Shown here: positions 5,099 through 5,411 of the stretch, piece after piece
Position numbering within the stretch: position 1 is the first letter of the stretch
Layout: each line of letters opens with the position of its first letter
Assembly (NCBI GenBank): GCA_937983495.1
Contig: CALKAA010000036.1
Span: 1-5,411 of the forward strand
Source: an uncultured Gemmobacter sp.
GTDB lineage: Bacteria > Pseudomonadota > Alphaproteobacteria > Rhodobacterales > Rhodobacteraceae
Direction of reading: 5' to 3'
Length of the DNA: 5,411 nucleotides
Program-made: the position numbers and the translations under genes
The notes under the pieces: model-generated
Databases searched by the model: none
What the model saw: the letters and a program-made list of their open reading frames with translations, nothing else
Told to the model about the DNA's origin: nothing

Positions 5099-5411
5099 AT
5101 GCGCCAGCCACTCCTCCTCGCCGCCGCTTTCCTCCTTCCGCTCCCCGCCGCCGCGCAGCTTCAGCCCGGGTTCTGGTCCTTTCCTGGCCAGCCGAACCTG
5201 CCCGAGGCAGAGCTTGCCGCGCTCTGTGGCACCGGTTTCTCGCTGGTCCTGAGCGACGGCGGCAGCCTGAGTTACCTGCCGCGCGAGGGCGGGGCACTCT
5301 GGCAGGATGCCGAGATGGCCTGCACCCCGGACGCCACCGATGCCTGGATTTGCGAGGGCTGGGTCGACCATGGCAGGGGGCCGGAGGCCAGCCGCCATGC
5401 CACCCGCGCCG
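5099..5411 (+). CDS. Secreted or periplasmic protein of unknown function, N-terminal part (runs off the window)
   Basis: An open frame of 104 codons continues past the window edge. It starts with a classical Sec signal peptide: MRQ, a hydrophobic core LLLAAAFLLPLPAAA, and probable signal peptidase I cleavage after AAA at about residue 19, before QLQPG. There is no lipobox cysteine at the cleavage site. The visible mature part has cysteines at 43, 75 and 85 and aromatic residues (FWSFPG, residues 25-30; W69, W83, W88), which suggests a small disulfide-containing exported domain. GTGGAGA at 5087-5093 places GGAG 6 bases before the ATG. Third codon positions are strongly G/C, as in guaD, so this belongs to the host-like background rather than the low-GC cassette. 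Minus-strand frames over the same bases are low-complexity shadows. I do not recognise the family. Confidence 0.72.
   Translation, partial: MRQPLLLAAAFLLPLPAAAQLQPGFWSFPGQPNLPEAELAALCGTGFSLVLSDGGSLSYLPREGGALWQDAEMACTPDATDAWICEGWVDHGRGPEASRHATRA

Noticed and set aside
5001..5398. Minus-strand frames opposite the secreted protein
   Set aside because: Their translations are Gly/Glu/Arg low-complexity sequence, partly from the C-rich tract. The plus frame has a signal peptide, a ribosome binding site and host-like codon use.

Overview
The window looks like chromosomal DNA of an alphaproteobacterium, most likely a Paracoccus/Rhodobacter-type Rhodobacterales. This rests on very GC-rich genes with G/C at most third codon positions, and on the gene families present. 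It is an inference from composition, not a database match.

Left part (1-2894, GC-rich metabolic genes). A LysR-family regulator (minus strand, cut by the window edge, probable TTG start) diverges from guaD, a complete guanine deaminase carrying all expected metal ligands. A perfect 7-bp dyad in the shared upstream region overlaps a plausible guaD promoter. guaD converges on a cobalamin-independent methionine-synthase-like protein that holds only the catalytic (C-terminal, MetE-type) domain, with the Zn ligands H-x-C, E and C. A perfect GTGCGTGC/GCACGCAC hairpin lies between the two convergent stops.

Middle part (about 3020-4920, clearly lower GC). This is a compact two-gene cassette: a DUF262 (ParB/Srx-like fold, GmrS-like) protein without a C-terminal HNH nuclease domain, then, with a TAATG stop/start overlap, a small HEPN protein with an R-x4-H motif (RHQVAH) and a YAHWEGF motif, resembling the MAE_28990/MAE_18760 HEPN-like nucleases. 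Composition, translational coupling and families all point to a horizontally acquired defence or toxin-type module, in which the DUF262 protein would be the NTP-binding or sensing part and the HEPN protein the RNase effector. This is the most interesting content of the window; the mechanism is inferred.

Right part (about 4920-5411). A gene-free stretch of about 200 bases holds weak hairpins and then a strikingly C-rich tract. After it the GC-rich background resumes with the start of a secreted protein of unknown function (signal peptide, good ribosome binding site) that runs off the window. The cassette therefore sits between ordinary host genes, with a purine tract on its left and a pyrimidine tract on its right.
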